64,000 bases of DNA from Collinsella sp. AF20-14LB (GCF_003459505.1 NZ_QRWD01000008.1:68040-132039), one strand, 5' to 3'; numbered from the stretch's first letter, positions 40,093 through 49,810 are shown. Notes: generated by a model from the sequence alone, not told the origin. Numbers and translations: made by a program.

Positions 40093-41460
40093 TTAGCGGG
40101 GCACGTAGCGGCCGGGTTGGGCTCCGGTGGGCTCGCCGTCGCGTGCCGCCAGCACGCCGTTCACAAACACGGCCTTGGCGCGGCCATGTGCCTCAAAGCC
40201 CTCGAGCGGCGTGTAGTCCACGGCCTGATGCTGCGTCGCGGCGCTAATCGTCCAGCGCGCCTTGGGATCCCACACGCACACGTCGGCATCGGAGCCCTCG
40301 GCAAGACAGCCCTTGCGCGGATACATGCCAAAGACGCGCGCCGGGTTCTCGCTCATCAAGCGGCACAGATCCTCGGGGCCCAGCTGTCCCTCAAAACTCG
40401 TAGCGATCGCGACGGGGCGATGCTCCACACCGGGCCCGCCGTTGGGAATCGCGCGGAAGTCATCGCGCCCGCGGTCCTTTTGCCCGTGCAGGTTAAAGCT
40501 GCAGTGGTCGGTCGCAATCGTATCGATCTCGCCGGCCACAAGCGCCTCGCGCAGTGCCGCATGGTCGCCGGCATGGCGCAGCGGCGGGCTCATCACATAC
40601 TTGGCGCCCGCAAAGCCGTCCTCGCCCTGCTCCAAGTAGCGCGTATCGTCGAGCATCAGATATTGAGGACAGGTCTCGACATAGATGTTCTTCTGCCCGC
40701 GCGCTTTGGCAGCGCGAATGGCCTCGAGCCCCAACTTGGTCGAAAGGTGTACCACGTTGACCGGTGCGTCGCCGGCCAGGTGTGCCAGATACAGCAGACG
40801 GCTCACGGCCTCGGCCTCGCACACATCCGGACGGCTGAGCGCATGGCCCTCGGGCCCGTGGATACCCTGCTCAAACACGCGCTTCTGCAGCTCATTCACC
40901 AGCGTACCGTTCTCGCAATGCACGCACAGTATGCCGCCAATACGCTTGAGTTCCTCCAGCACCTCGAGCGTCTCGGCATCGTCCAGGCGCAGATGATCGT
41001 AGGCAAAGTAGGTCTTGAACGACGATACGCCCGCCTCGCGCATGGCCGAGAGGTCGGCGCGGTTGCGCTCGTTCCACTCGGCGAGTGCCATATGAAAGGC
41101 GTAGTTGGCCGTGCAGGTTCCGTCGGCGCGGCGATGCCACTCGGCCAAGGCATCGGGCATGGTCACGCCGCGATCGGCCGTCGCGTAGTCCACGATGGTC
41201 GTCGTACCGCCGCAGGCAGCCGCACGCGTACCGGTCTCAAAGCTATCGGCCGTCCAATCCATGCCGGTCCAGCACTGCATGTGCGTGTGGCCGTCGATAA
41301 AGCCCGGGAACACCCAGCAGCCCGCGGCATCCTCGACGGTATCGCCCTCGGCCGGCTCAATCGCCGCGGCAATCCGCACGATCTTATCGCCATCCATGGC
41401 AAGATCGGCGCGGCGAAGCCCCTGGGGCGTCACGAGCGCGCCGTTTTTGATGATGATCAT
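40093..41460 (-). CDS. hyuA: Dihydropyrimidinase/hydantoinase-type cyclic amidohydrolase
   Basis: It opens a cyclic amide ring; in this gene neighbourhood the substrate is probably a ring product of purine breakdown. The 455-residue enzyme has the metal ligands HTHMQ (about residues 58-62), the carboxylated lysine in SSFKTYFAY (about 147), HCENG (about 180), HLSTKLG (about 236) and TDHCSF (about 310). It is the orthologue by context of E. coli hyuA, part of the gene set recently shown to let gut bacteria degrade uric acid without oxygen. It lies 12 bases after the mocA-like gene. Confidence 0.9.
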   Translation of the reverse strand: MIIIKNGALVTPQGLRRADLAMDGDKIVRIAAAIEPAEGDTVEDAAGCWVFPGFIDGHTHMQCWTGMDWTADSFETGTRAAACGGTTTIVDYATADRGVTMPDALAEWHRRADGTCTANYAFHMALAEWNERNRADLSAMREAGVSSFKTYFAYDHLRLDDAETLEVLEELKRIGGILCVHCENGTLVNELQKRVFEQGIHGPEGHALSRPDVCEAEAVSRLLYLAHLAGDAPVNVVHLSTKLGLEAIRAAKARGQKNIYVETCPQYLMLDDTRYLEQGEDGFAGAKYVMSPPLRHAGDHAALREALVAGEIDTIATDHCSFNLHGQKDRGRDDFRAIPNGGPGVEHRPVAIATSFEGQLGPEDLCRLMSENPARVFGMYPRKGCLAEGSDADVCVWDPKARWTISAATQHQAVDYTPLEGFEAHGRAKAVFVNGVLAARDGEPTGAQPGRYVPR

Positions 41461-41472
41461 AATTGCTCCTTA

Positions 41473-42084
41473 TTAATTGATGCAGTTGGCCACGCGATCA
41501 AAATACGAGCAGGCGGCGATATGCTCCGTTATGCGTCGCTGTCCCTTGACGGTATCGACGTCCCACAGCTCGTAGGCACGCGCCTCGACCAGCACCACGT
41601 CGGTACGGTCCTTGAGGATCGAACCGCCGCCGTCCTTACCCTCAAGACACATAAGTGCATCGAACAGTTCCGCCGGAAAGAGCACCGGGCTCGAAGGCTC
41701 ACCGTTGCACGCAAGACGCACCGGATACTTGCGGCCACGCTCATCAAACGCGCGAACCATGGCCTCAAAAGAATCCGAACTCACGAGCGGCTGGTCGCCC
41801 GGCAAAAAGAGGCAACCCTTCCAGCCGCGGCTCGCCCCCCACGAAAGGCCCGCACGGACGCTTTCGCTTCTGAGCTTGCCATCGTGCAGCACACACGGGC
41901 AATGCTTGTCCTCGCAAATCTGGGCGACCTCGGGCCAACGCGTCGAAACCACGACGTCAAAGCCCCGGGGAACCGAATCGATGGTCCGGGCAATCAGCGG
42001 CTTGCCATAGATATCGGCGAGCATCTTGTTAGAGCCAAACCGCTTGCCCTCGCCCGAAGCCATAATGACGCAACCAAGTTTCAT
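41473..42084 (-). CDS. MocA/YgfJ-type molybdenum cofactor nucleotidyltransferase
   Basis: This 203-residue protein has the nucleotidyltransferase start CVIMASGEGKRFGSNKMLAD (residues 4-23) and LFLPGDQPLVS (about 95-105), as in MocA, which adds CMP to molybdopterin for enzymes of the xanthine dehydrogenase family. Its E. coli counterpart in the same cluster is ygfJ. The ATG at 42082-42084 is chosen for its GGGAGG 7 bases upstream; the longer frame adds nothing recognisable. Which nucleotide it transfers is not certain. Confidence 0.82.
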   Translation of the reverse strand: MKLGCVIMASGEGKRFGSNKMLADIYGKPLIARTIDSVPRGFDVVVSTRWPEVAQICEDKHCPCVLHDGKLRSESVRAGLSWGASRGWKGCLFLPGDQPLVSSDSFEAMVRAFDERGRKYPVRLACNGEPSSPVLFPAELFDALMCLEGKDGGGSILKDRTDVVLVEARAYELWDVDTVKGQRRITEHIAACSYFDRVANCIN

Positions 42085-42172
42085 GGCGATACCTCCCCTG
42101 AAACCATCGTACCCATAACTCGCGTCGCGGGGCATCTACATCGAAAGCGCTTATCCCGCACGCCCACGATGC

Positions 42173-42213
42173 AAAAAGGGGCACCCCGCCGGTTGGCAGA
42201 GCGCCCCCTTTAC
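42173..42213 (-). terminator. Terminator of the ygeX-ygeY-ygeW operon
   Basis: On the minus strand AAAGGGGGCGC and GTGCCCCTTT form a stem of about 10 bp followed by TTTTTGC. It begins 22 bases after the ygeW stop and separates this operon from the mocA-hyuA pair. Confidence 0.75.
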
Positions 42214-42234
42214 ATGGCTTACCTCAGCCCAGCT

Positions 42235-43437
42235 TTAGGCCTGGAACCAACGGTCGGTGTTGCGCTCGTCGAGGGCCTTAAGGGTAGCGGCGGGATCGGC
42301 AACCTTCTGCAGGAACATCATGGCTGCGATGGCGTACGGCTTGTAGCTGGCCTCCTTGTACATGCCCACACGATGCATGTCAAAGACGTCGGCGTTGACC
42401 TCGCCGTGCTCGCAGGAGACACCGGAGATGTCGGCGGGCAGCGGATGCATAAAGATGGTGTCCTGGCCGTTGGCGGTCTTCTCCATGAGCTCGGTCGTGG
42501 AGCACCAATCCTGATGCGTAGCGTTCTGAGCGAGCAGCTCCTTCTCGAGCGCAGCGATGCCGGCGTCGTCGCCCTCGGCGTACAGGTTGGTACGCTTCTC
42601 CATGGCGGCAAACGGAGCCCAGCTCTTGGGGATCACGATGTCGGCGCCCTCGAAGGCCTCAGCCATGGTGTTGACCTGCTTAAAGGTGGTGCCGGACTCG
42701 GCGGCATAGCCCTTGGCACGCTCGACGACCTCGGGCATGAGGTCGTAGCCCTCGGGGTGGGCCAGGGTGACGTCCATGCCAAAGCGGGGCAGCAGGCTGA
42801 TCAGCGACTGCGGGCAGGACAGCGGCTTGCCGTAAGAGGGCGAATAGGCCCAGGTGACGGCAACCTTCTTGCCCTTGAGGTTCTCAAGACCGCCAAACTC
42901 GTTGATGAGGTAGAGCATGTCGGCAGAGGACTGCGTGGGGTGATCGGAGTCGGACTGCAGGGAGATGAGCGTGGGACGGTGATCCAGAACGCCGTCCTCG
43001 TAGGCCTGCTGGACAGACTCGGAGACCTCGGCCATGTAGGCGTCGCCCTTGCCGATGTACATGTCGTCACGGATGCCGATGACGTCGGCCATGAAGGAGA
43101 TCATGGTAGCGGTCTCGCGGACAGTCTCGCCGTGGGCGATCTGGGACTTCTTCTCGTCCAGGTCCTGCAGCTCAAGGCCGAGCAGGTTGGCGGCCTTAGA
43201 GAAGGAGAAGCGCGTACGGGTGGAGTTGTCGCGGAACAGCGAGACGGCCAGGCCCGAATCGAAGATCTTGGACGAGACGTTGTTCTCGCGCAGCTCGCGC
43301 AGGGCGTCGGCGACGATGTAGAGAGCCTTGAGCTCATCGGTGGTCTTGTCCCAGGTGTGCAGGAAGTCGCTGCCGTACATACCCTTAAAATCGAGGCCGT
43401 TCAGCTGCTCGACGAGCTCGGTAAACTTAGCGTCCAT
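42235..43437 (-). CDS. ygeW: Knotted carbamoyltransferase YgeW
   Basis: YgeW belongs to the transcarbamylase superfamily. The 400-residue protein has the carbamoyl-phosphate loop FRDNSTRTRFSF (about residues 84-95), HPTQSSADML (about 170-179) and HPLPADI (about 338). Its substrate is not settled; it is encoded with genes for purine and uric-acid breakdown, where it may release carbamoyl phosphate for ATP. The ATG at 43435-43437 is chosen because AAAGGA lies upstream and the family N-terminus starts there. Confidence 0.9.
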   Translation of the reverse strand: MDAKFTELVEQLNGLDFKGMYGSDFLHTWDKTTDELKALYIVADALRELRENNVSSKIFDSGLAVSLFRDNSTRTRFSFSKAANLLGLELQDLDEKKSQIAHGETVRETATMISFMADVIGIRDDMYIGKGDAYMAEVSESVQQAYEDGVLDHRPTLISLQSDSDHPTQSSADMLYLINEFGGLENLKGKKVAVTWAYSPSYGKPLSCPQSLISLLPRFGMDVTLAHPEGYDLMPEVVERAKGYAAESGTTFKQVNTMAEAFEGADIVIPKSWAPFAAMEKRTNLYAEGDDAGIAALEKELLAQNATHQDWCSTTELMEKTANGQDTIFMHPLPADISGVSCEHGEVNADVFDMHRVGMYKEASYKPYAIAAMMFLQKVADPAATLKALDERNTDRWFQA

Positions 43438-43638
43438 GTAAATATCCTTTCCATAGATGAAACGATCGCAATGAGTAGACGTGCTCCGGCATGCGCGTGT
43501 GGCTAGAACATGCAGAGCACTATGACAAGGACCCGCCACCGTTGAGGAAGCATGGGAGATAACGACCGCGGGTCCCGAGTCAACAGGGGGTGCCGGGGAC
43601 ACGAGCGGCCCCCGGCTCAACAAGATCGAGGAATGGGA

Positions 43639-45024
43639 CTAATCGATCTTGTTGTTGGTCAGACCGGCACGGAACACGGTGGCGTCGCCATCGGCCTGGC
43701 TCGGATCGTAGAGGTTCAGGGCAGCCACGTACATGGCGGCAGCGGTGACCAGGTCGTCCTTGTAGGTGACCTCGTTGGGAGCGTGAGCCTGAGACTCGGC
43801 ACCCGGGCCAAAGCCCACGCAGGGGATGCCGTAGCGGCCCTGGATGGAGACGCAGTTCGTGGAGAAGGTCCACTTGTCGCACAGCGGGCGACCGGTGCGC
43901 TTGTCCATGCTGGGCTCGCAGCCGATGCGCTCGTCACCAAACATGGCCTTGTGGGCGTCGACGAGGGCCTTGACGTGCGGAGCGGTCTCCTTGTTGATCC
44001 ACGTGGGGAAGTAAGCCTCGGTCTCGTAGACCTCGCCGGTCCAGGACGGACGGTCGTACATGTACATGGAGACCTTCACGTCGTCGCCGTACTTCTTGGC
44101 TGCCGGCAGGTTGCGGATCTCGTCCAGGCAGGACTCCCAGGTCTCGCCGGCGGTCATGCGACGGTCGATGGAGATGGCGCAGGAGTCAGCGACAGCGCAG
44201 CGGCTGGGGCTGGTGTAGAAGATCTGGCTGACGGTGCAGGTGCCGCGGCCCAGGAAGCGGGCGTCCTCGAAGTGCTCGGGGTTGTACTTGGGGTCGAGCA
44301 TCTTGACGAGGCCCTTGATGTCGGTCGACTCGTCGCAGCCGTTGTTGTTGAGGGCGCGGACGTCGGCGATGATGTCGGCCATCTTGTAGATGGCGTTGTC
44401 GCCGCGGTCGGGAGCGGAGCCGTGGCAGGAGGTGCCGTGAACGTCGACGCGGATCTCCATGCGGCCGCGGTGACCGCGATAGATGCCGCCGTCGGTGGGC
44501 TCGGTGGAAATGACGAACTCGGGCTTAATGCCGTCCTTGTTGTAGATGTACTGCCAGCACATGCCGTCGCAGTCCTCTTCCTGGACGGTGCCGACGACCA
44601 TGATCTTGTAGCCCTCGGGGATGAGGCCCATGTCCTTCATCATCTTGGCAGCATAGGTAGCAGAAGCCATGCCGCCCTCCTGGTCGGAGCCGCCGCGGCC
44701 GTAGATGATCTCGTCGGTTTCGTAGCCCTCATAGGGATCGGCATCCCAGTTCTCGATGTTGCCGATGCCGACGGTGTCGATGTGGGAGTCGATGGCGATG
44801 ATCTTGTCGCCCTCGCCCATAAAGCCCATAACGTTGCCCAGGCCGTCGACCTTGACCTCGTCATAGCCAAGGCTCTCCATCTCGGCCTTGATGCAGGCAA
44901 CAACCTCACCCTCCTCGCAGGACTCAGAGGGATGGCTAATCATTGCGCGAAGAAAACGCGTCATATCAGCACGGTGGGACTCAGCAGCAGCCTTGATAGC
45001 GTCGAAATCGAGTTCTTTAGTCAT
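43639..45024 (-). CDS. ygeY: M20-family hydrolase YgeY, selenium-metabolism linked
   Basis: This 461-residue dizinc hydrolase has [11 protein letters not shown] (about residues 79-89), [14 protein letters not shown] (about 107-120), VQEEDCDG (about 145) and a dimerisation domain in the middle. YgeY proteins were named from their co-occurrence with selenium-dependent molybdenum hydroxylases and are now part of the anaerobic uric-acid gene set, probably as an amidohydrolase on an acyclic intermediate. It lies between ygeX and ygeW on the same strand, with spacers of 72 and about 200 bases. Confidence 0.9.
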   Translation of the reverse strand: MTKELDFDAIKAAAESHRADMTRFLRAMISHPSESCEEGEVVACIKAEMESLGYDEVKVDGLGNVMGFMGEGDKIIAIDSHIDTVGIGNIENWDADPYEGYETDEIIYGRGGSDQEGGMASATYAAKMMKDMGLIPEGYKIMVVGTVQEEDCDGMCWQYIYNKDGIKPEFVISTEPTDGGIYRGHRGRMEIRVDVHGTSCHGSAPDRGDNAIYKMADIIADVRALNNNGCDESTDIKGLVKMLDPKYNPEHFEDARFLGRGTCTVSQIFYTSPSRCAVADSCAISIDRRMTAGETWESCLDEIRNLPAAKKYGDDVKVSMYMYDRPSWTGEVYETEAYFPTWINKETAPHVKALVDAHKAMFGDERIGCEPSMDKRTGRPLCDKWTFSTNCVSIQGRYGIPCVGFGPGAESQAHAPNEVTYKDDLVTAAAMYVAALNLYDPSQADGDATVFRAGLTNNKID

Positions 45025-45096
45025 TGTTCATAACCTTTCAAACGAAGGAATCTACCTGTGAGGTGGCAGAGCGATACCTATTTACTCCGCCCAGTA

Positions 45097-46311
45097 TTAG
45101 CAAGTCGGATATTCGCCTTCCCAAACAATGCGGCGATACTGGTCGGGGTCCGTGTCACCTTCCGTGGAGAAGCAGAGCACGGAGCTCGTCTTGTCCAGGC
45201 CGATGAGCTCCTTGAGCTCGGCGTACTCGGGATCGAGCATGAGGGTCTCGACCAGGCCGGTGGTCACAGCGCCGGACTCGCCGGAGATGACGCGCGGGTC
45301 GCCCTTCTCGGGAGCGCCCAGGGTGCGCATGCCGCGAGCGGTGACCCAGTCGGGGCAGGACACGAAGGCGGTGGTGTGGTTGCGCAGGATATCCCAGCCA
45401 AGGATGTTGGGCTCGCCGCAGCACAGGCCGGCCATGATGGAGGGCATGTCGCCGTCCACGATGCGCGGATCGCCGTCGCCGGCGGCAGCGCCCTTGTACA
45501 GGCAGGCGGCCGGAGCGCACTCAACCACGACGAAGGTGGGCGGGTTATCGGGATACAGGTTGGTGAAGTAGCCCACCACGGCGCCGGCGAGCGAGCCTAC
45601 GCCAGCCTGGACAAAGACGTGCGTCGGGCGGTTGATGGCCATCTCGCGCAGCTGCTCGGCAGCCTCGGAAGCCATGGTGCCGTAGCCCTCCATGATCCAG
45701 GACGGGATCTTCTCGTAGCCCTCCCAGGCGGTATCCTGAACGATGACGCCGCGCTCGCAGGCGTCGGCCTCGGCGGCGGCCATGCGCACGCACTCGTCGT
45801 AGTTGACCTCTTCGATGGTCACCGTGGCGCCCTCGGCGGCGATGTTATCGAAGCGGGGCTTGGTGGAACCCTTGGGCATGTGCACGACAGCCTTCTGGCC
45901 CAGCTTGTTGGCAGCCCATGCCACGCCACGGCCATGGTTGCCATCGGTAGCGGTAAAGAAGGTGGCCTGGCCAAAGTCCTTGGCAAGCTGATCGGAGGTC
46001 AGGTAATCGAAGGTGCACTCGGCAACGTCCTTGCCGGTCTCGTCGGCAATGTAGTTGGCCATGGCAAACGAGCCGCCCAGAACCTTAAAGGCGTTGAGGC
46101 CAAAGCGATAGCTCTCGTCCTTAACGCACAGGTTGGACAGGCCCAGGCGCGCGGCCTGGCCGTCCAGGCGGGCAAGCGGAGTAACGGTGTACTGGGGGAA
46201 CGACTGGTGGAAGGCGCGGGCCTTCTTCACGTGGTCGAGGCTCATGATTCCCAAGTGCTTGTCATCGCTCTTGGGCATCGTGTTGCCCGCCCACTGGATC
46301 TTATCGGCCAT
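45097..46311 (-). CDS. dpaL: Diaminopropionate ammonia-lyase
   Basis: Also called YgeX, it is a PLP enzyme that splits 2,3-diaminopropionate into pyruvate and two ammonia, yielding carbon and nitrogen from purine fragments. The PLP lysine is in SYRFGLNAFKVLGG (about residue 77); FFTATDGNHGRGVAWAAN (about 117-134) and the glycine loop QAGVGSLAGAV (about 236) bind the cofactor. At 404 residues it is full length. It is the first gene of its operon and is divergent from a PAS-HTH regulator, with two matching palindromes in the gap. Confidence 0.93.
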   Translation of the reverse strand: MADKIQWAGNTMPKSDDKHLGIMSLDHVKKARAFHQSFPQYTVTPLARLDGQAARLGLSNLCVKDESYRFGLNAFKVLGGSFAMANYIADETGKDVAECTFDYLTSDQLAKDFGQATFFTATDGNHGRGVAWAANKLGQKAVVHMPKGSTKPRFDNIAAEGATVTIEEVNYDECVRMAAAEADACERGVIVQDTAWEGYEKIPSWIMEGYGTMASEAAEQLREMAINRPTHVFVQAGVGSLAGAVVGYFTNLYPDNPPTFVVVECAPAACLYKGAAAGDGDPRIVDGDMPSIMAGLCCGEPNILGWDILRNHTTAFVSCPDWVTARGMRTLGAPEKGDPRVISGESGAVTTGLVETLMLDPEYAELKELIGLDKTSSVLCFSTEGDTDPDQYRRIVWEGEYPTC

Positions 46312-46403
46312 ACGGTGAACTCCTTAAGTTCTCTCTTGCCGGCCCCCGCATACGCGTTTCAGCCCGATCCCATTCACACGGCTGAACTTTTATGTGGATG
46401 CCA

Positions 46404-46469
46404 AACAAAAAGTTTGTTAGCACTGTTCTATCACACTTTTTGATTGGAAAACCTAACAAATTGTTTGTT
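46404..46469. promoter_or_regulatory. Twin palindromic operators between dpaL and its regulator
   Basis: The 15-base palindrome AACAAANNNTTTGTT occurs at 46404-46418 and again at 46455-46469, with centres 51 bases apart, about five helical turns. Both lie in the gap between dpaL and the divergent regulator gene, the expected place for sites of that regulator. Confidence 0.6.
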
Positions 46470-46588
46470 GCCGTAATCGGTACCTTTTCGCCGCCGAACG
46501 GTCACATAACACAGCGACGATTTCGTTATTTGCGAACAAGTGGGGTTTATGGCACAGTGAGCCCAAACTAATTTTTAGGAAGGCACCC

Positions 46589-47242
46589 ATGACCCCCGCA
46601 CAGATTGAGTTCTACAAGCGCCTTGCACACGGCCTGGCGCTCCAATTTGGCCCCAACTGCGAAGTCGTCGTCCACGATCTGGAGACCGAGGACGTGGACC
46701 ACTCCATCGTGGTGATCGAAAACGGCCACGTCAGCGGGCGCAAACTGGGTGACGGCCCCAGCCATATTGTGTTTGAGTCCATGCACGAGGGCACCACCGA
46801 CGTGCACGACCGCGAGCCGTACCTCACCAAAACCACCGACGGCAAGCTGCTCAAGTCCTCGACCATCTTTATCCGCAACGACGAGGGCAAGCCCGTCGGC
46901 ATTTTGGGCATCAACTTTGACATTACGCTTATGAAGGCTTTTGAGCGTTCGCTCGACGCCTTTACCGGCACCGGCGGCACGGGCTATACCGAGCCCGAGC
47001 CCATTACCAAGAACATCGGTGACCTGCTCGAGGACCTGCTGCACGAGTGCGAGCAGTTTGTGGGCAAGCCCGCGGCACTTATGACCAAAGATGAGCGCAT
47101 TCGCGCCATCGGCTACCTCGACCGTCGCGGCGCCTTCCTCATTTCCAAGTCGAGCGAGCGCGCCTGCGAGTTCTTTGGCATCTCCAAATACAGCTTCTAT
47201 AGCTACCTCAATGAGGCCAAGGCGGCAGCAGGCGACAAGTAG
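46589..47242 (+). CDS. YheO/DauR-type PAS-HTH transcriptional regulator
   Basis: This 217-residue protein has the PAS-like domain of YheO/DauR regulators (VVVHDLETEDVDHSIVVIEN, residues 26-45, to ILGINFDITLMKAFERSL) and a C-terminal helix-turn-helix (GAFLISKSSERACEFFGIS then YSFYSYLNEAKA). This family controls amino acid and purine-related catabolic genes. It is divergent from dpaL-ygeY-ygeW and probably regulates that operon in response to a pathway metabolite. AGGAAGG stands before the ATG. A second member of the same length lies at 63216, beside the other half of the cluster. Confidence 0.85.
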   Translation: MTPAQIEFYKRLAHGLALQFGPNCEVVVHDLETEDVDHSIVVIENGHVSGRKLGDGPSHIVFESMHEGTTDVHDREPYLTKTTDGKLLKSSTIFIRNDEGKPVGILGINFDITLMKAFERSLDAFTGTGGTGYTEPEPITKNIGDLLEDLLHECEQFVGKPAALMTKDERIRAIGYLDRRGAFLISKSSERACEFFGISKYSFYSYLNEAKAAAGDK

Positions 47243-47365
47243 GCACTCACCTGGATTGCCCCTCCCCTTTTGGGCGCGAGTTCTGGAAAGCATGAATCCA
47301 AGACCGAGCCGCTTGGGAAGTTCCATATAATCGATGTCATTAGTATTTCGAAAGGGTGGAACAGA

Positions 47366-48301
47366 ATGGCGTTGAGCAAGGCATCGTGCACCGGTCGCGG
47401 ATTAATTCCGGCAATTGGTGGACATGTGCACCGCATGTTCGATGAGGGTGAAGACGACTTGTTTTCGCTGAGCCTTGACGACGTGATGGATGATCGCCCG
47501 TGGACCGCCGACGAACTCATGGGCGGCGGGGCTCGCCCGTCAAGCCCCAATCCCGCACTTGCGCCTAAGCCCGCATCTGCGCCGGCTCCTGCGCAGTCGC
47601 CTGTTTCGACGCCCGCGTCTGCGCCCACACCCACTTCGGCGCCCACGCCCACTCCCCGCCCCGCAAGCGACCCGTCCGAGACGGCGGCGTTTCTCGCTGC
47701 AGCGACGCAGAGCAAATCGCCCGACAGCACCGTTATGTACAGCGCCCGGCAGTTGCCTGTTCCTGCGGCACGCAAGCCTCCGGTCACAAGGCTCGATGAG
47801 CCCGTTGCCCATCAGGTTGCCTACGATTCCTGGGCTGCAGCCGATCTGGATGAGACCTCTACCGGCATGCCGGCGCTCGACGTTCCAGTTAACCCGCTTT
47901 TTGCCGCCAACACGAGCGCCGCGGGCTATGAGGGCGGTGCGGCATATTCCGATTATTCCGATGGCTATGCTGACGCCGGTCGCATCGAGACCGAGGATTA
48001 TGGCACCACATCGAGCGATTATCTCAACGATCCGTACGCCGCCACGCCTGCACCGGAATATGACCCGGAGGCCGCGTCCGCACCGGCGTATACCAAAAGC
48101 ACGGGCGAAGAGCGCTTCGCCGATTATTACGCCGAGGAAAAGGCGCTGCGTTTTTCGGAATTTCCGCAGGCAGTCAAGGTTGCCTTTATCGCCATTGTCA
48201 TTGCCCTGCTCGGTGTCATTGCGTTTGAGGGATTCCGGCTGTTCTCCGGCCCCACCCAAGCGGAGTCGGAGACCCAGCAAAAAGAGAACGATGACGAGTA
48301 G
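47366..48301 (+). CDS. Single-pass membrane protein with long disordered region, unknown
   Basis: This 311-residue protein starts MALSKASCTGRGLIPAIGGH and continues with about 230 residues of low complexity: Pro/Ala/Thr repeats such as APTPTSAPTPTPRPA, then Tyr/Asp/Gly-rich stretches. One transmembrane helix (VAFIAIVIALLGVIAFEGF) lies about 30 residues from the end. No family is recognised. The ATG at 47366 has AAAGGGTGG about 10 bases upstream. The layout suggests a cytoplasmic flexible region anchored by a C-terminal helix. Confidence 0.65.
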   Translation: MALSKASCTGRGLIPAIGGHVHRMFDEGEDDLFSLSLDDVMDDRPWTADELMGGGARPSSPNPALAPKPASAPAPAQSPVSTPASAPTPTSAPTPTPRPASDPSETAAFLAAATQSKSPDSTVMYSARQLPVPAARKPPVTRLDEPVAHQVAYDSWAAADLDETSTGMPALDVPVNPLFAANTSAAGYEGGAAYSDYSDGYADAGRIETEDYGTTSSDYLNDPYAATPAPEYDPEAASAPAYTKSTGEERFADYYAEEKALRFSEFPQAVKVAFIAIVIALLGVIAFEGFRLFSGPTQAESETQQKENDDE

Positions 48302-48338
48302 CGAGGGTTAAGGGAGGGCCGGAAGAGCCGGCGGCATG

Positions 48339-49661
48339 TTACGGCTCCAAAAGCCCTGCCATAAAGATGGGCAGATACAGCACGTCACCATCGCGGTGAA
48401 GATTACATTCCGCAAGTACCAGGGCGCGATCGATTCCGTAGCCCTTCGTCGCGAGCGCGTTGTCGAGCGCCGCATGGGACTTAAAGCTCTTGCCCGACTT
48501 GACCTCGATGGCAAGGACCTCCCCATCGAGCGTCTCCTCCACAAAATCGAGCTCGCCGACTTTTTTAGACGTAAAGTAGCGCAATCTGAATCCGTGGGCT
48601 TTGAGCTCTTGGGCAACGAAGCCCTCAAACGCCGCCCCCATGTTCATGCCAAAGGCGTCTTCCGCCTCCCCATCAAAAACGCCTTGGGCGACCCTTTTGG
48701 AATACGACGACATGAGCATTCCGGTGTCCAAGTAAAACAGCTTGAACAGATTTCGTTGCTCCCCCAATAAAAGGGGTGCCACGGGCGCCGTTACGTTATA
48801 CACGGGAAGCGCGACACCCGCCTCCGATAGCCAGAGAAAATGATCTGTCACCTGCGAAAAACGTTTGACACCGTTAATCGATGACAGTTTGAATCGCTTG
48901 TTTTTGGAGCCGGCCTCGCTGGGAATCAGATCATAGATATCGCGAATAACCAAGCGTAGCTCAGGCGGAGCGTACTTTGCGATGTCATCGCGATACAGGG
49001 CGTGAAGATCGCGGTGGATGTTTCGAACCTCGTCGACATTGCGCGTCGCCAAGAAGGAATTGACCGCGTCGGGCATGCCCCCCACCACCACATACTGATG
49101 GAACAGATTGAGCAAGCGGTCATACAGATAGCCGGGGAGCTCCTTTTCGTCCTTTAGACAACCCCTGAGCATGTCAAACGCTCCGGCAGCAACGCCGCTT
49201 GCCCAGCAGAACTCCTCAAAGTCGAGCGGGTACATCTGGACCTGCTCGACATACCCCACCGGCAGGGAATCGATGCCCTCGAGCTCAACGCCAAGGAGCG
49301 ATCCGGTAAGGATGTATCGAAAGTCGCCGCGCTGGACCAGGTATTTGATAAACGTCACTACGTTGGGGCATCGCTGCACCTCGTCGATAACCACAACGGT
49401 CTTGTTCGCAACCATCGGCTGCGTTGCAGCAATAGACATGCGCATAAGCAGGTCATCCGCGCTTTTTGCCGCCAAAAACGAATCGCGCACGGACGCGTCG
49501 GCGATAAGGTCGAACGTCACGACATTTTCGAACGATTCGCTTGCAAAGACGTTGACCAAATATGACTTTCCTACCTGTCGGGCGCCCTTGACCAAAAGAG
49601 CCTTGTTAGGCGACGAGGCAAGCCAAGATTCAAACTGTGCTTTCGCTTTTCTCTGTAGCAT
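48339..49661 (-). CDS. AAA_14/DUF4143 ATPase
   Basis: This 440-residue protein has an AAA domain with Walker A LLVKGARQVGKSYL (about residues 22-35), Walker B TVVVIDEVQRCPN (about 88-100) and sensor YILTGSLLG. It ends in a DUF4143 domain with the nuclease-like core VGELDFVEETLDGEVLAIEV then KSGK (about 370-393). Such proteins are abundant in gut bacteria and often linked to mobile or toxin-like functions, but their role is unknown. The ATG at 49659-49661 is chosen for GGGG upstream. Four 13-mers repeated every 33 bp lie directly upstream. Confidence 0.85.
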   Translation of the reverse strand: MLQRKAKAQFESWLASSPNKALLVKGARQVGKSYLVNVFASESFENVVTFDLIADASVRDSFLAAKSADDLLMRMSIAATQPMVANKTVVVIDEVQRCPNVVTFIKYLVQRGDFRYILTGSLLGVELEGIDSLPVGYVEQVQMYPLDFEEFCWASGVAAGAFDMLRGCLKDEKELPGYLYDRLLNLFHQYVVVGGMPDAVNSFLATRNVDEVRNIHRDLHALYRDDIAKYAPPELRLVIRDIYDLIPSEAGSKNKRFKLSSINGVKRFSQVTDHFLWLSEAGVALPVYNVTAPVAPLLLGEQRNLFKLFYLDTGMLMSSYSKRVAQGVFDGEAEDAFGMNMGAAFEGFVAQELKAHGFRLRYFTSKKVGELDFVEETLDGEVLAIEVKSGKSFKSHAALDNALATKGYGIDRALVLAECNLHRDGDVLYLPIFMAGLLEP

Positions 49662-49698
49662 AAGCGTACCCCTTATTACGTGCTGTTTTAGCACTAGG

Positions 49699-49810
49699 AT
49701 ACACTTTTCCGTGGTTGCTAGATGCTCATTTCGACACTTTTTCGAGATTTTGAAGTGTGTATTACGACACTTTTCCGTACTTTTACACGGGATATTTCGA
49801 CACTTTTTCG
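49699..49810. repeat. Four 13-bp repeats with exact 33-bp period upstream of the AAA_14 gene
   Basis: CGACACTTTTYCG starts at 49732, 49765 and 49798, and a variant with AT in place of the first CG starts at 49699. All steps are exactly 33 bases, about three helical turns, so all copies face the same side of DNA. The 20-base spacers are AT-rich and differ. The array lies 38-150 bases before the ATPase start codon. This arrangement fits a cooperative operator or an iteron. Confidence 0.8.

Noticed and set aside
39739..43506. Very long open frame (about 1255 codons) on the plus strand across hyuA, the mocA-like gene and ygeW
   Set aside because: It runs antisense to three well-identified genes, has no domain and a basic, repetitive composition. 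It is the usual shadow of high-GC coding DNA.
49699..49810. Mini-CRISPR based on the 13-bp repeats with 20-base spacers
   Set aside because: The repeats are too short, spacers are AT-rich promoter-like DNA, and no cas genes are nearby. A protein-binding array is more likely.
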